NCBI GenBank assembly: GCA_934621505.1
Contig: CAKTUU010000010.1
Location: 1-64,000, forward strand
Direction: 5' to 3'
DNA: 64,000 nt
Source of the DNA: an uncultured Clostridia bacterium
Lineage (GTDB): Bacteria; Bacillota; Clostridia; Christensenellales; Aristaeellaceae
Shown here piece by piece: positions 51,618 through 60,753 of the stretch. Below the pieces are notes generated by a model. That model had not been told where the DNA came from. It saw nothing but the letters and a program-made list of their open reading frames with translations, and did no database searches. The position numbers were made by a program, and so were the translations under genes. Each line of letters begins with the position of its first letter. The first letter of the stretch is position 1.

Positions 51618-52180
51618 GATTCCATGTTCTCCAGCCACTGCTCCAGTTCTTCTAACGTGCTGAAGCCCATGCCCTGCTCCACGTCCTCCTGCCCGGCGGC
51701 GGGCAGGGCGGTTAAGGGCAGGTCCAGCTCCTTTACCAGCGCCAGCGCGTCGCCATATTTGTTTTCAAACACGCACAGCATGCCGTCGCCGCCGGGCATC
51801 AGCACCTTATGGTCCGGGCAGAACAAATCTGGCTGCTGCTCCATTTTGATCAGCCTGGGGCCAAACTGGGTAATGCGCCATTCCGGGTACAGGGCGGCCA
51901 CATCGTCCCGGTTTTTGCCCAGCAGCTCCACCGGGGCGGTGACCCGGCGGGTTACCACATGGTCGCAGCGGGTATAGGTCAGGGTCTGGTACAGCTCGCA
52001 CCCCTCCTGCACCCGCGCGTCTCCGGCGCTGTCTGCGGCCCGGGCGGGAGGCAGCTCCGCCGGGGCTGTGCTGGAGGAGGGAAGCAGCAGGGTGATTGCG
52101 GCGATAATCATCAGCGCCGCGGCGCCTAGAAATACCCACAGCATGTTGCGTTGAAAGGCTCGATGTTCCATATTCTTCAT
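51614..52180 (-). CDS. BofC C-terminal-like membrane-anchored protein
   Basis: A 188-residue protein: one membrane span (about 13-33), then an extracytoplasmic part. The end (LDLPLTALPAAGQEDVEQGMGFSTLEELEQWLENMES) matches the pattern of the BofC C-terminal domain (two or three strands, then GI-x-V-x-S-x-EEL). BofC tunes the SpoIVB protease that leads to sigma-K activation in Bacillus. Assignment rests on pattern only. First gene of a three-gene operon with YetF and DUF4363; AAGGAG precedes the ATG. Confidence 0.65.
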   Translation of the reverse strand: MKNMEHRAFQRNMLWVFLGAAALMIIAAITLLLPSSSTAPAELPPARAADSAGDARVQEGCELYQTLTYTRCDHVVTRRVTAPVELLGKNRDDVAALYPEWRITQFGPRLIKMEQQPDLFCPDHKVLMPGGDGMLCVFENKYGDALALVKELDLPLTALPAAGQEDVEQGMGFSTLEELEQWLENMES

Positions 52181-52254
52181 GGGGCGCGCTCCTTTATGGT
52201 GGAATCTGCCGGTAGTGTGTCCTGTAAAAATACGGTTTATGCACAGGGGGCAGG

Positions 52255-52283
52255 TTGCCTTTTCAGCATGGATTGTGTAAAAT
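52255..52283 (+). promoter_or_regulatory. Promoter of the secreted papain-like protein gene
   Basis: TTGCCT (52255-52260), 17 bases, TAAAAT (52278-52283). Confidence 0.5.
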
Positions 52284-52307
52284 GAAATCCTGAAGGAGGC
52301 GGAGCCT

Positions 52308-53102
52308 ATGTTTTTTCGCCGCATGATGTGCGCGGCTCTGGTATGTATGCTGCTTTGTCCCGCCGCGGCTCTGGGGGAAGCGGTGATAACCTTTGGCGAC
52401 GCGGAGGACGTAAGCCTGACCGATACGGAACCGGCCGCCGAACCGGCAGCCGCCCCCGTTGGGGACGACCAGGCCCGGCAGGCGTTTATTGACGATATCA
52501 TCGCCCTGGCCAGGCAAAAGTTTGACGAGGCCCATGGCAAGGCCCAGCGGGCCCAGTACAGCGGCGATATTTACGTGTGCAAGAATTTTACCGTGCACCT
52601 GTTTCGCCAAAACGCGGCCAAGTACCGCATGGCCGAATACCCGGATGTGGAACTGGTCATTCCCGATAACCTGCCCAAGGACCAGTGCAGGGACTATGTG
52701 TACGGCGTGGAATGGAAGGACGTGCCCGCCGAGGATGGCAACCCCTTCTATGTGGCGGCTTCCTTCCGGTATGACCCCGACAGGTCCAGGGAGGAAAACC
52801 GCCAGCTGGCCCGGGAATTTTTGCAGCAGGTGCAGCGGGGCGATTACTTCCAGATGGCGGCCAATTATTATTACGGCATCGGGGCCCACAGCATGATTTT
52901 TATCGCCGATTACGACCCGGACACCGACACCGTGCGCTGGTGTGACAGCAACATGAAGGGTGAGAAACGGAACGGCGAGCGGTACGGCTATGTGCAGTAC
53001 GACGCGGTAAAGGAAATCGACTGGTTTGTGGACGCTTTCTGCCGCAAAAAGTACGGCGCGACCCTTTACCGGCTCCGGGACGATATCATTTACGCTCAAT
53101 GA
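52308..53102 (+). CDS. Secreted protein with papain-like Cys-His-Asp pattern
   Basis: A 264-residue exported protein: signal peptide about 1-23 (ending AAALGEA), acidic/Ala-rich stretch to residue 55, then a domain with YVCKNFTVHLFRQN (Cys91), GIGAHSMIFIADYD (His194) and VRWCDSNM (Asp213/Asn215). The order and spacing recall NlpC/P60-CHAP papain-like wall hydrolases. I do not recognise a named family, so enzyme activity is an inference. GAAGGAGG precedes the ATG. Confidence 0.7.
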   Translation: MFFRRMMCAALVCMLLCPAAALGEAVITFGDAEDVSLTDTEPAAEPAAAPVGDDQARQAFIDDIIALARQKFDEAHGKAQRAQYSGDIYVCKNFTVHLFRQNAAKYRMAEYPDVELVIPDNLPKDQCRDYVYGVEWKDVPAEDGNPFYVAASFRYDPDRSREENRQLAREFLQQVQRGDYFQMAANYYYGIGAHSMIFIADYDPDTDTVRWCDSNMKGEKRNGERYGYVQYDAVKEIDWFVDAFCRKKYGATLYRLRDDIIYAQ

Positions 53103-53126
53103 GCAAGGAAAGAAGGCGGCTTGATC

Positions 53127-54410
53127 ATGAAATATGTACTTGTGATTGGAGACGGCATGGCTGATACCTATCTGCCCCAGCTGGCGGGCAAAACGCCCCT
53201 GGAGGCGCTGGCCCTGCCCGCGTTTGACCGCTGCGCCGGGTGTCAGTGCGGCCGGGCGCTGACGGTGCCTCACGGCCTGCCTGCGGGCAGCGATACCGCC
53301 ATTTTAAGCATCTTTGGCTATTCGCCCAAGACCTATTACACCGGCCGCAGCGTGTTGGAGGCCGCCGGTATGGGGGTGAAGGTTCCCCAGGGCTGCGTCA
53401 GCTTTCGGGTGAATTTGTGCGCCGTTACGCCGGATGATACCGGCGCGCTGGTGATCCACAGCCACAATGGCGGCAATATTCACGGGCAGGAAGCCACTGC
53501 CCTGATGAACGACCTGATTGCCGACCCCGGCTTTGCCGCCATGATGCGGGAGGCGGGGCTGGAAATTACCGTAACCGATACCTTCCGCCATGTGGGCGTG
53601 ATGAAAACCACCGCCACGGATTTGGCCGCCGTGCGGCTGACCGAGCCCCATAACGTGCTGGAGCAGACCATTGAGCCCCACCTGCCCCATATGCTCAGGG
53701 ACACGGACGACGCTGCCGCCGGCAAAATGTGCCGGGATATCCGCGCCCTGATGCTGCGCAGCTATGAACTGCTGAAGGATCACCCGGTGAACCGGCGGCG
53801 CGCGGCTCAGGGCAAGCTGCCCGCCAATATGATCTGGCCCTGGGGCGCAGCCACAGCCATGGAGCTGCCCTCTTTTCAGGAAAAATACGGGCACTGGGGC
53901 ACGGTGGTCAGCGCCGTGCCGCTGGTGTGGGGCATTGCCGGTCTGGCCGGATTAAAAACCCCGCATGTGGAGGGAGCCAACGGCGACCTGGACACCAATT
54001 ACGAGGGCAAGGTGCAGTGCGCCCTGGACGCTTTGGCCGCCGGGGATGATTTCGCCGCCGTCCATGTGGAGGCTCCGGATGAAATGGCCCACGCGGGCGA
54101 TTTGGGCCGCAAGCTGGAAGCCATTCAGAATGTGGAAAGCCGGGTTGTGGGGCCGCTGATTCAGCGGCTGATGGACCGTGGCGAGGATTTCCGCCTGCTG
54201 GTGCTCAGCGACCATCCCACCCTGCTGACCACCCGCACCCATGACGGCAGCCCGGTTCCCTACGCCATTTTTGACAGCCGCGTGGTACGAAAGGCGCTGG
54301 CGGAAGGACGAAAGCCGCCTGTGCGCAAGTTCTGCGAGCGGGAAATGGAAAGCGAACCCGTTTTGATGGACGGCACCGACCTGATGCGCGTGCTGTTTGA
54401 ACAAATGTAA
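53127..54410 (+). CDS. apgM: Cofactor-independent phosphoglycerate mutase, archaeal type
   Basis: A 427-residue metal enzyme of the alkaline phosphatase superfamily that interconverts 3- and 2-phosphoglycerate. Motifs: VLVIGDGMAD at the N-terminus, PAGSDTAILSIFGY with the catalytic Ser, HVEAPDEMAHAGD, and VLSDHPTLLTTRTHDGSPVPY. The ApgM form, not GpmI. I prefer the ATG at 53127 (MKYVLVIGDGMAD); a TTG two codons earlier is possible. Alternatively it may act as a homoserine kinase-like relative (ThrH-type), a known ambiguity in this family. Confidence 0.85.
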   Translation: MKYVLVIGDGMADTYLPQLAGKTPLEALALPAFDRCAGCQCGRALTVPHGLPAGSDTAILSIFGYSPKTYYTGRSVLEAAGMGVKVPQGCVSFRVNLCAVTPDDTGALVIHSHNGGNIHGQEATALMNDLIADPGFAAMMREAGLEITVTDTFRHVGVMKTTATDLAAVRLTEPHNVLEQTIEPHLPHMLRDTDDAAAGKMCRDIRALMLRSYELLKDHPVNRRRAAQGKLPANMIWPWGAATAMELPSFQEKYGHWGTVVSAVPLVWGIAGLAGLKTPHVEGANGDLDTNYEGKVQCALDALAAGDDFAAVHVEAPDEMAHAGDLGRKLEAIQNVESRVVGPLIQRLMDRGEDFRLLVLSDHPTLLTTRTHDGSPVPYAIFDSRVVRKALAEGRKPPVRKFCEREMESEPVLMDGTDLMRVLFEQM

Positions 54411-54418
54411 ATAACGAG

Positions 54419-54450
54419 CGCCCCCAGCTATAGAAAAGCTGGGGGCGTTT
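54419..54450 (+). terminator. Terminator after apgM
   Basis: Stem CGCCCCCAGCT/AGCTGGGGGCG, 7-base loop, three T, directly followed by the start of a family 2 element. Confidence 0.85.
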
Positions 54451-54590
54451 CAGGTTATTGAACAAGTGGAGGTACAGGAGGTACTGCCTCCTGCCGGGGT
54501 TTTAGGGGCGGAGCCCCTAAGCCTTGCAGCGTGACGCATTTCTCGTGAACCAGCGTAGTCATGTTTGTGGACGAGCGCTCTCATATAGGG
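54451..54590 (+). repeat. Dispersed element family 2, copy B (right end lost)
   Basis: Starts CAGGTTATTGAACAAGTGG right after the apgM terminator and continues with the same hairpins as copy A (ACAGGAGGTACTGCCTCCTG, TTAGGGGC/GCCCCTAA, then TGAACCAGCG). The right end and the second hairpin copy are not seen; it fades before the manA stop. Confidence 0.8.
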
Positions 54591-54603
54591 GGTCGTTTAT
54601 CTG

Positions 54604-55755
54604 TCAGCATTGGCTGATCAGCGCCTGGCCGCGGCCTGTCAGCGTTACGGCGGGGCAGGAGGCGGGCAGCAGCAGGCTGTCGCCGGGGTGCAGGTCCAGC
54701 GCGCCGCCGGGCCAGCTCAGGGTCAGGCAATCCAGCGCCGTCAGCATACGAAAGGTATGGGGTGTTGGTTCCAGAGGCAGCGAACCGTTTACGCTGGCAC
54801 ATTTCAGGCGAAAGGCGGGTACGTCCAGCAGGGTGGTCAGCTGGTTGCCCCCTACGGCGGGCATGTGGGCCCGCGCACCTTTCAGGGCAGGATTGATCAC
54901 ATCCAGGGACTGCCGAATGTGCAGGGGACGTTTTTCGCCTTTGGCGTTGGTGCGGTTAAAATCCCACAGGCGGTAGGTAACGTCGCTGGACTGCTGAATT
55001 TCGTACAGCAGAATGCCCCCGCCAATGGCGTGCACCATGCCGCTGGGCATATAGTATACATCGCCCGCATGGACGGGAACGCGCTGAATCAGCGGCTCCA
55101 CATCCTGCCCGCCCTCCAGGGCGGCGCGCAATGCGTCCAGGGTAACGCCGTCACGCATGCCGTACAGGATGCTGGCTCCTTCGTCCGCGTGCAGAATCAC
55201 CCATGCCTCGGTTTTGCCCAGCTTATGCTCGTGCAGGCTGGCGTAAGCGTCGTCCGGGTGTACCTGCACGCTCAGGGACTGTTTTGCCGCCAGCAGCTTC
55301 AGCAGCAGGGGAAAGGGCTGGCCCGCGCAGTCGCCCGCCAGACGGCGGCCCTCCCGCGCCAGCAGCTGGGGCAGCGTTTCCCCTGTGGAGGTTGTGCTTT
55401 CCAAGTTGGGAATAGCGCTGATTTCCAGCGCCTCGCCGGTTCGTTCATCCGGAATGGCCCGGTGATACACGTCCCGCAGCTGGGTTCCGCCCCAGGGGGT
55501 CATATCTCCGTGCCGGTAGGCAGGGTGCATGGGAATGGGCAGCATGGGACAATCCGGGGTCAGGGGCGCCTCAAACCACAAGCCCTCCGGGGTTTCCCCG
55601 GCAAAGCGGGTAAGCAGGCGGCGGCAATCCCCCTCCTGTTCCGGGGCGGCCAGCAGCCGCAGGCTGTCATAGCCCTCGGTCCGGGCCCGCTCCATGGCCT
55701 TAGCAGGGTTCTGCTGGCGCAAAACCGCCGGGTGGACGCCATATTGCCAGCTCAT
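54604..55755 (-). CDS. manA: Class I mannose-6-phosphate isomerase with N-terminal extension
   Basis: A 383-residue enzyme that interconverts mannose 6- and fructose 6-phosphate. The cupin core starts at about residue 70 with MHPAYRHGDMTPWGGTQLRD and holds the zinc ligands in SVQVHPDD (Gln, His), KTEAWVIL (Glu) and MPSGMVHAIGGG (His). Typical members are about 315 residues; the first 70 (SWQYGVHPAVLRQQNPAKAM) are extra and unlike the family. The ATG overlaps the ABC exporter stop (ATGA). Confidence 0.9.
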   Translation of the reverse strand: MSWQYGVHPAVLRQQNPAKAMERARTEGYDSLRLLAAPEQEGDCRRLLTRFAGETPEGLWFEAPLTPDCPMLPIPMHPAYRHGDMTPWGGTQLRDVYHRAIPDERTGEALEISAIPNLESTTSTGETLPQLLAREGRRLAGDCAGQPFPLLLKLLAAKQSLSVQVHPDDAYASLHEHKLGKTEAWVILHADEGASILYGMRDGVTLDALRAALEGGQDVEPLIQRVPVHAGDVYYMPSGMVHAIGGGILLYEIQQSSDVTYRLWDFNRTNAKGEKRPLHIRQSLDVINPALKGARAHMPAVGGNQLTTLLDVPAFRLKCASVNGSLPLEPTPHTFRMLTALDCLTLSWPGGALDLHPGDSLLLPASCPAVTLTGRGQALISQC

Positions 55756-57524
55756 TGCACATGATCCTCCGTATACATTTGATACAGGTGATAGTAAATG
55801 CCCTTTTGGGCCATTAGCTGCTGGTGGTTGCCCTGCTCCACAATGCCGTTTTCCGTCAGCACCCAAATGGTGGTTGCGCCGCGAATGGTGGTGAGCCGGT
55901 GGGCGATGGTAAAGGTGGTGCGGCCCTTGGACAGATCCTCCAGAGATTGCTGCACCAGACGCTCGCTTTCGTTATCCAGGGCGCTGGTGGCCTCGTCCAG
56001 AATCAGGATGGGCGGGTTCTTTAAAAAGACCCGGGCGATGGAAATGCGCTGCTTCTGTCCGCCGGACAGCTTTACGCCCCGTTCGCCCACAAAGGTCTGG
56101 TACCCATTGGGCAGTTCCATAATAAAATCATGGGCCCCGGCCTGACGGGCGGCCTGCTCCACCTGATGGGCGGTAGCGCCGGGCATACCGTAGGCGATGT
56201 TGTCAAAGACCGTGCCGCTGAACATATACACATCCTGCTGCACCATGCCGATGGCCTCCCGCAGGCTGTGCTGGGTCAGGTGGGTAATATCGTGCCCATC
56301 CACCAGTATGCGGCCGCCGGATACGTTGTAAAACCGGGGAATCAGGTTGCACAGGGTGGTTTTGCCGCCGCCGCTGGGGCCTACCAGGGCCACCCGCTCA
56401 CCGGCTTTGACCTCAAAATTGATATCCGCCAGCACGTTTTTGCAATCGTCGTTATAGTGGAAGCTGACGTGGTCAAAGGTTACGTCGCCCCGCACGTTGG
56501 TCAGCTCCACCGCGTCCGGCGCGTCCACAATATCCGGCTGTTCGTCCATGAGCTCGCAGAAGCGCTCGATGCCCGTCATGCCCCGCTGGAACTGCTCCAT
56601 GTAGTCCACAATGCGGCGGATGGAGGTAAGCAGCGTATTGACGTACAGCAGGTAGGCGATGTAATCCGCCGCGGTAATTCTGCCGTCGATGATAAACAGC
56701 GCCCCGGCGATGACCACCACAATATACATCAGCCCGTCAAAGGCCCGGTTGGTGGTGGCGAAGCCGCCCATATACAGGTATTTGCGCCGGTTGATGCGGA
56801 CAATTTCGTCGTTGCGTTCATGAAATTTTTCAATTTCAATGGGCTCGTTGGCAAAGCTCTTGACCACGCGAATGCCCAGCAGGCTGTCCTCTACCTGGGC
56901 GTTGATTTCGCCCACCTGATGGCGGCTTTCCCGAAACACGGCCCGCATACGCCTGCTGAAGAACCGGGTGCATACCAGCATCAGGGGCAGCATGGCAAAG
57001 ATGATCAGCGTCAGCAGGGGACTGGTGCCCATCAAAATCACAAAGGGAACGATGATTTTGATGGCCGCGATGAAAAATTCCTCCGGACAGTGGTGGGCAA
57101 ACTCGGTTACGTCGAACAGGTCGCTGGTAATGCGGGCCATAATCTGGCCCACCTTGGCGTTGCTGTAATAGGCGAAGCCCAGGGTTTGCAGGTGCTCAAA
57201 CAACTGGTTGCGCATGTCCCGCTCGATATAGGTGCCCATAATGTGGCCCCGGGAGGACATGTAAAAGCTGGCCACCGAATCAATCAGACGCAGAAGGACG
57301 TACAGGCCGCCCACCCGCAGCACATAGGTAACCGTCAGCGCCGCCGCGTCAGTGGTGGCCAGGGTGGTAATATTGCGCACAATCAGCGGCAGCACCAGCT
57401 CGCAAATGGTGGTCAGGGACGCGCAGAACAGGTCGAATACCAGCATGGGCGTATATTTGCGGAAAAAGGGCAGAAAGCGCCGGATCAGCTGGCTGGTTTT
57501 CATGGAATGCTTTGGCTCAGACAT
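55752..57524 (-). CDS. ABC exporter, fused permease-ATPase
   Basis: A 590-residue half-transporter: six membrane spans (about 20-320) and a nucleotide-binding domain with Walker A VGPSGGGKTT, Q-loop MVQQDVYMFSG, signature LSGGQKQRISIARVF, Walker B ILILDEATSALD and H-loop AHRLTT. It acts as a homodimer or with another half; the substrate (drug, lipid or peptide) cannot be told. Only one half is encoded here. AAGGAG precedes the ATG; followed by coupled manA. Confidence 0.92.
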   Translation of the reverse strand: MSEPKHSMKTSQLIRRFLPFFRKYTPMLVFDLFCASLTTICELVLPLIVRNITTLATTDAAALTVTYVLRVGGLYVLLRLIDSVASFYMSSRGHIMGTYIERDMRNQLFEHLQTLGFAYYSNAKVGQIMARITSDLFDVTEFAHHCPEEFFIAAIKIIVPFVILMGTSPLLTLIIFAMLPLMLVCTRFFSRRMRAVFRESRHQVGEINAQVEDSLLGIRVVKSFANEPIEIEKFHERNDEIVRINRRKYLYMGGFATTNRAFDGLMYIVVVIAGALFIIDGRITAADYIAYLLYVNTLLTSIRRIVDYMEQFQRGMTGIERFCELMDEQPDIVDAPDAVELTNVRGDVTFDHVSFHYNDDCKNVLADINFEVKAGERVALVGPSGGGKTTLCNLIPRFYNVSGGRILVDGHDITHLTQHSLREAIGMVQQDVYMFSGTVFDNIAYGMPGATAHQVEQAARQAGAHDFIMELPNGYQTFVGERGVKLSGGQKQRISIARVFLKNPPILILDEATSALDNESERLVQQSLEDLSKGRTTFTIAHRLTTIRGATTIWVLTENGIVEQGNHQQLMAQKGIYYHLYQMYTEDHVQ

Positions 57525-57534
57525 GGAAGCTCCT

Positions 57535-58242
57535 TCATTCGTGGTAACTGGGGGCGGTCAGGGTGGTCATCTTCAGCAGCGACGGCAGGTCGTCCGTGTG
57601 GGATGCGGGGCAGATAACCGCGTAGACGGCGGAATCGCTCTGGGCGAAAACGCAGCTTTGCCGGCTGTTATCCATGCGGGCGGCGTTCAGCCCTCCAATG
57701 GCGTACAGGCTGCCGGCCTCCAGCCGGTAGCCGCTTTGGTCAATCAGGCTGGCGGCGCTGGTGGGGCGCAGGCTTTCCAGCGTCAGCGTCTGGCCGTCCT
57801 CAAAGGCGTAGGTCAGGGTCACCCGGCGGGCGTAGCCGCCACCGAAAGCGGTGTCGTATACCCGCGCCTTCTGCATGGTCAGGCCGCCGTACAGGTTCAG
57901 CACCGACTGGCCGAAGGTGTCCGCCAGACTTTGCACATCCGCCTCGCCCGGGGTTTCCAGAGCGTTCATGGGCATGGTGATCTGGCTTTCCGGCTGACGG
58001 CTTACATACTTGGCGTCCTCGTCCGGCTCGCCCAGAAGCAAAAACACATAGGCGAACGCTACGGCGACAGCCAGCAGAAGGCACAAAAGCACCCGCACCA
58101 GAATCCGCCGGAATTTGGATGGCTTTTTTTGCGGCGTTTCCTCGTCCGTAAGGGGACTTTGGGGGTGAAGCGGGGCGGCCTTTTTGGGGTGCGCGCGCAG
58201 CAGGTTGTGAAGCAGCGACTGGCGCTGGGTATGCTGGGACAT
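57535..58242 (-). CDS. Hypothetical single-span membrane protein
   Basis: A 235-residue protein: basic cytoplasmic N-terminus (1-46), one membrane span (about 47-70, ILVRVLLCLLLAVAVAFAYVFLLL), and an extracellular domain (RRVTLTYAFEDGQTLTLESL) of unknown family. It lies between the zinc-ribbon gene (15 bp) and the ABC exporter (10 bp), so it is probably made with both and may be an accessory factor of the exporter. Confidence 0.72.
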   Translation of the reverse strand: MSQHTQRQSLLHNLLRAHPKKAAPLHPQSPLTDEETPQKKPSKFRRILVRVLLCLLLAVAVAFAYVFLLLGEPDEDAKYVSRQPESQITMPMNALETPGEADVQSLADTFGQSVLNLYGGLTMQKARVYDTAFGGGYARRVTLTYAFEDGQTLTLESLRPTSAASLIDQSGYRLEAGSLYAIGGLNAARMDNSRQSCVFAQSDSAVYAVICPASHTDDLPSLLKMTTLTAPSYHE

Positions 58243-58257
58243 GCCTGGCTCCTTTCT

Positions 58258-58980
58258 TTAGGCCTTGGGCGGAATGGGCAGGTGATACTGGTCCAGCTTG
58301 GCGTTCAGTTCGTTTTCGCCGCCAATCTCCTTTATATAGCCCTGATAGAAGCACTGGTACAGCATTTCCCGCTCGTCGCCGTCCAGATCGGTATCGCCGT
58401 GAATATTGGCCAGCACCCGGGAGGCGGGCTCTGCCAGCAGCTTTTCCGGGCGGCCGCCCAGACGCAGACCAAAGAAGGACCGCATATAGGTGCTGCTGCC
58501 CTTCAGGAACAGGCCGGAAAATTCAGCGCTGAGGTGACGCAGGTATTCCCGGGTAAAGTCGTCCGCGTCCGGGGCCAGCTCCTGGCAGCGCTGCAGCTGG
58601 GGATGGTGGAACAGTTCCTGACGCATGGCGGTTTTTTTGTCCTCTTTAAAATCGCTGGGGGTCAGGTACATGTGCAGCAGGTAGCATTTGATAACGGAAA
58701 AATCCACATACTTGCCGCCCCGTTCGTGCAGCCGGCCCAGGTACAAAAGCTCCCGGGCAATGGGCAGGCTGTCGGGGTACTGCTGCTGGGCCTGCGTCAG
58801 CAGTTCGTAGCGTTTTTTGGGGTCGGGCGTATCCGCCAGACGAATCAGCAGGGCCTGAACTTCCGCGGGCACCTCCTGCGCGGGGGCCTGCTTCATAGGC
58901 GCGCCGCAATAGGCGCAAAAGGCGGCGTCCGCCGTCTGGGCGGTTTTATGGCAGCGGGGGCAAATCGGCATTTCACTCAT
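58258..58980 (-). CDS. Hypothetical zinc-ribbon, helical-repeat protein
   Basis: A 240-residue protein with an N-terminal zinc ribbon (CPRCHKTAQTADAAFCAYCG) and a helical remainder containing TPR-like segments (KKRYELLTQAQQQYPDSLPIARELLYLGRLHE). No enzyme motif. The start at 58980 (MSEMPICPRC) lies 9 bases after GGAGG; the ATG at 58989 touches that site. Same operon as the downstream membrane protein and ABC exporter. Confidence 0.72.
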   Translation of the reverse strand: MSEMPICPRCHKTAQTADAAFCAYCGAPMKQAPAQEVPAEVQALLIRLADTPDPKKRYELLTQAQQQYPDSLPIARELLYLGRLHERGGKYVDFSVIKCYLLHMYLTPSDFKEDKKTAMRQELFHHPQLQRCQELAPDADDFTREYLRHLSAEFSGLFLKGSSTYMRSFFGLRLGGRPEKLLAEPASRVLANIHGDTDLDGDEREMLYQCFYQGYIKEIGGENELNAKLDQYHLPIPPKA

Positions 58981-59034
58981 TGGGGTCATCCTCCTTTAAA
59001 CAAGGTCTATCTTACGCTGAAAGCAAAGGCAAAG

Positions 59035-60750
59035 TCAAGCCTTGGGCGACGCAGCCAGAACGCGCCGGTTCAGGCGGCGCAGCTGGTCCTCGGGCAGCTT
59101 GACCACCCGCCGGTCATAGGTGAGCACGCCGTTCAATTCGTCCTCCACATCGGTCAGCTGGGTGTAAACCGTGGCGCACAGCCCCCTGGGAATGGCGGGC
59201 AGAATCTGGGTTTCATACAGCTTTTCGTAGGCCTGCCACAGGGCGGCCTGATCCGGCAGCTTTTTGTAGCCAAAGTCCACATCGTTAAAGCAATGGCCCT
59301 TTTCCCGCAGGTTGTAGCCGCCGAATTCGCTTAGAATCACGGCCCGGCCCCGCTTGTCCCGGCGAAAGCGATAGGGTTTAAAGTACACATGGGAACTGAG
59401 AAAATCCCCCACGCCCTGATCGTGCCAGCCGCTGGCGTGGTCAATGGGCCGGGTGGGGTCCCAGGAACGCAGCAGGCCGGTTACCGCCGCCGCGTCAAAC
59501 TGTCCCCAGCCCTCGTTAAAGGGCACCCACAGCACAATGCTGGGCACGCTGTACAGCTGGTCCGTCATTTCCCGCAGCTGGTCCAGGTATTCCCGGCGGC
59601 CCTGAGCGTCCTGACGGGCAAAGGCGCGGTAGTTGTGGTCGTTATGATGCACGCCGGTAATCAGCGGCAGGGAAATGGTGGTCAGGCGGTAGGCCCCGCC
59701 GCCGCTGGGCATATCCTGCCATACCAGCATGCCCAGACGGTCGCAGTGATAGTACCAGCGCATGGGCTCCACCTTGATATGCTTGCGCAGCATATTGTAG
59801 CCCAATTTTTTGGCGGCCTGGATGTCGTAAATCATGGCCTGGTCGCTGGGCGGGGTGTACAGGCCGTCCGGCCAGTAGCCCTGATCCAGCAGCCCGTTGT
59901 GAAAACAGGGCTTTCCGTTTAAAAACAGCCGGGGCGTACCGGACGCGTCCGGCCGCACCTCGGTTTTGCGCATGGCAAAGTAGCCGTCCACCCGGTCGTC
60001 GCCCAAGGTAAAGGCACAGTCGTACAGATAGGGATCCTCCGGGCTCCAGGGGTGAAAATCCGGCATGGGCACCCGGGCAGGCCGGTTGGCGGTCAGGGGG
60101 ACGGTTCGCCCCTCCAGCTGCATCTGGCAGGCGGCGTCGCTGCCGCTGAGTACGGTTACCTCCACGGCGCTTTCGTCAAACAGAGGGGTAAAGCGCAGGC
60201 CGGAGATGTAGCTTTCCGGCACCGATTCCATCCACACCGTCTGCCAGATGCCGCTTTGAGGCGTGTACCAGATGCCGCCCCGCCTGGTTTTCTGTTTGCC
60301 GCGGGTATGGCAGGTAGCGTCGGTATCATCATGCACCCGCACCAGCAGGGTGTTGTCCTGCCGGAGCAGGGAGGTAATGTCCAAAGTAAAGGCATTGTAG
60401 CCGCCCATATGATACCCCGCCTGCTGCCCGTTGACAAACACCGCCGCCTCCTGATCCACCGCGCCAAAGTGCAGAAGCACCCGCGGCCCTTCCGGCCGGG
60501 CAAAGCTGCGGCGGTACCACAGGGTTTCGCCGGGCTGCAGGGTGCGGTTTACGCCGCTGAGGACGCTTTCCGGGGAAAAGGGCACCAGAATGTGTCCGTC
60601 CCATACCTCCGGTACTTCGTTGGTTTGGGTGATGGCGTATTCCCACAGGCCGTTCAGGTTAAGGTAGCTTTCCCGGCGCATTTGGGGCCGGGGATATTCC
60701 GGCAGCACCCGGCTTTTGTCCAGATTTTCGCCAAAGGGAGTCATCAGCAT
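59035..60750 (-). CDS. Glycoside hydrolase family 2 protein
   Basis: A 571-residue cytoplasmic GH2 enzyme: sugar-binding jelly roll (about 25-180; LNLNGLWEYAIT, WYRRSFARPEG), short Ig-like domain (180-265) and TIM barrel with acid/base Glu413 in VPFNEGWGQ and nucleophile Glu475 in ILSEFGGYN. Length suits beta-galactosidase/mannosidase/glucuronidase-type relatives; specificity is not predictable. It starts 3 bases after the MFS stop, so the transporter probably brings in its substrate. Confidence 0.9.
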   Translation of the reverse strand: MLMTPFGENLDKSRVLPEYPRPQMRRESYLNLNGLWEYAITQTNEVPEVWDGHILVPFSPESVLSGVNRTLQPGETLWYRRSFARPEGPRVLLHFGAVDQEAAVFVNGQQAGYHMGGYNAFTLDITSLLRQDNTLLVRVHDDTDATCHTRGKQKTRRGGIWYTPQSGIWQTVWMESVPESYISGLRFTPLFDESAVEVTVLSGSDAACQMQLEGRTVPLTANRPARVPMPDFHPWSPEDPYLYDCAFTLGDDRVDGYFAMRKTEVRPDASGTPRLFLNGKPCFHNGLLDQGYWPDGLYTPPSDQAMIYDIQAAKKLGYNMLRKHIKVEPMRWYYHCDRLGMLVWQDMPSGGGAYRLTTISLPLITGVHHNDHNYRAFARQDAQGRREYLDQLREMTDQLYSVPSIVLWVPFNEGWGQFDAAAVTGLLRSWDPTRPIDHASGWHDQGVGDFLSSHVYFKPYRFRRDKRGRAVILSEFGGYNLREKGHCFNDVDFGYKKLPDQAALWQAYEKLYETQILPAIPRGLCATVYTQLTDVEDELNGVLTYDRRVVKLPEDQLRRLNRRVLAASPKA

Positions 60751-60753
60751 GGG

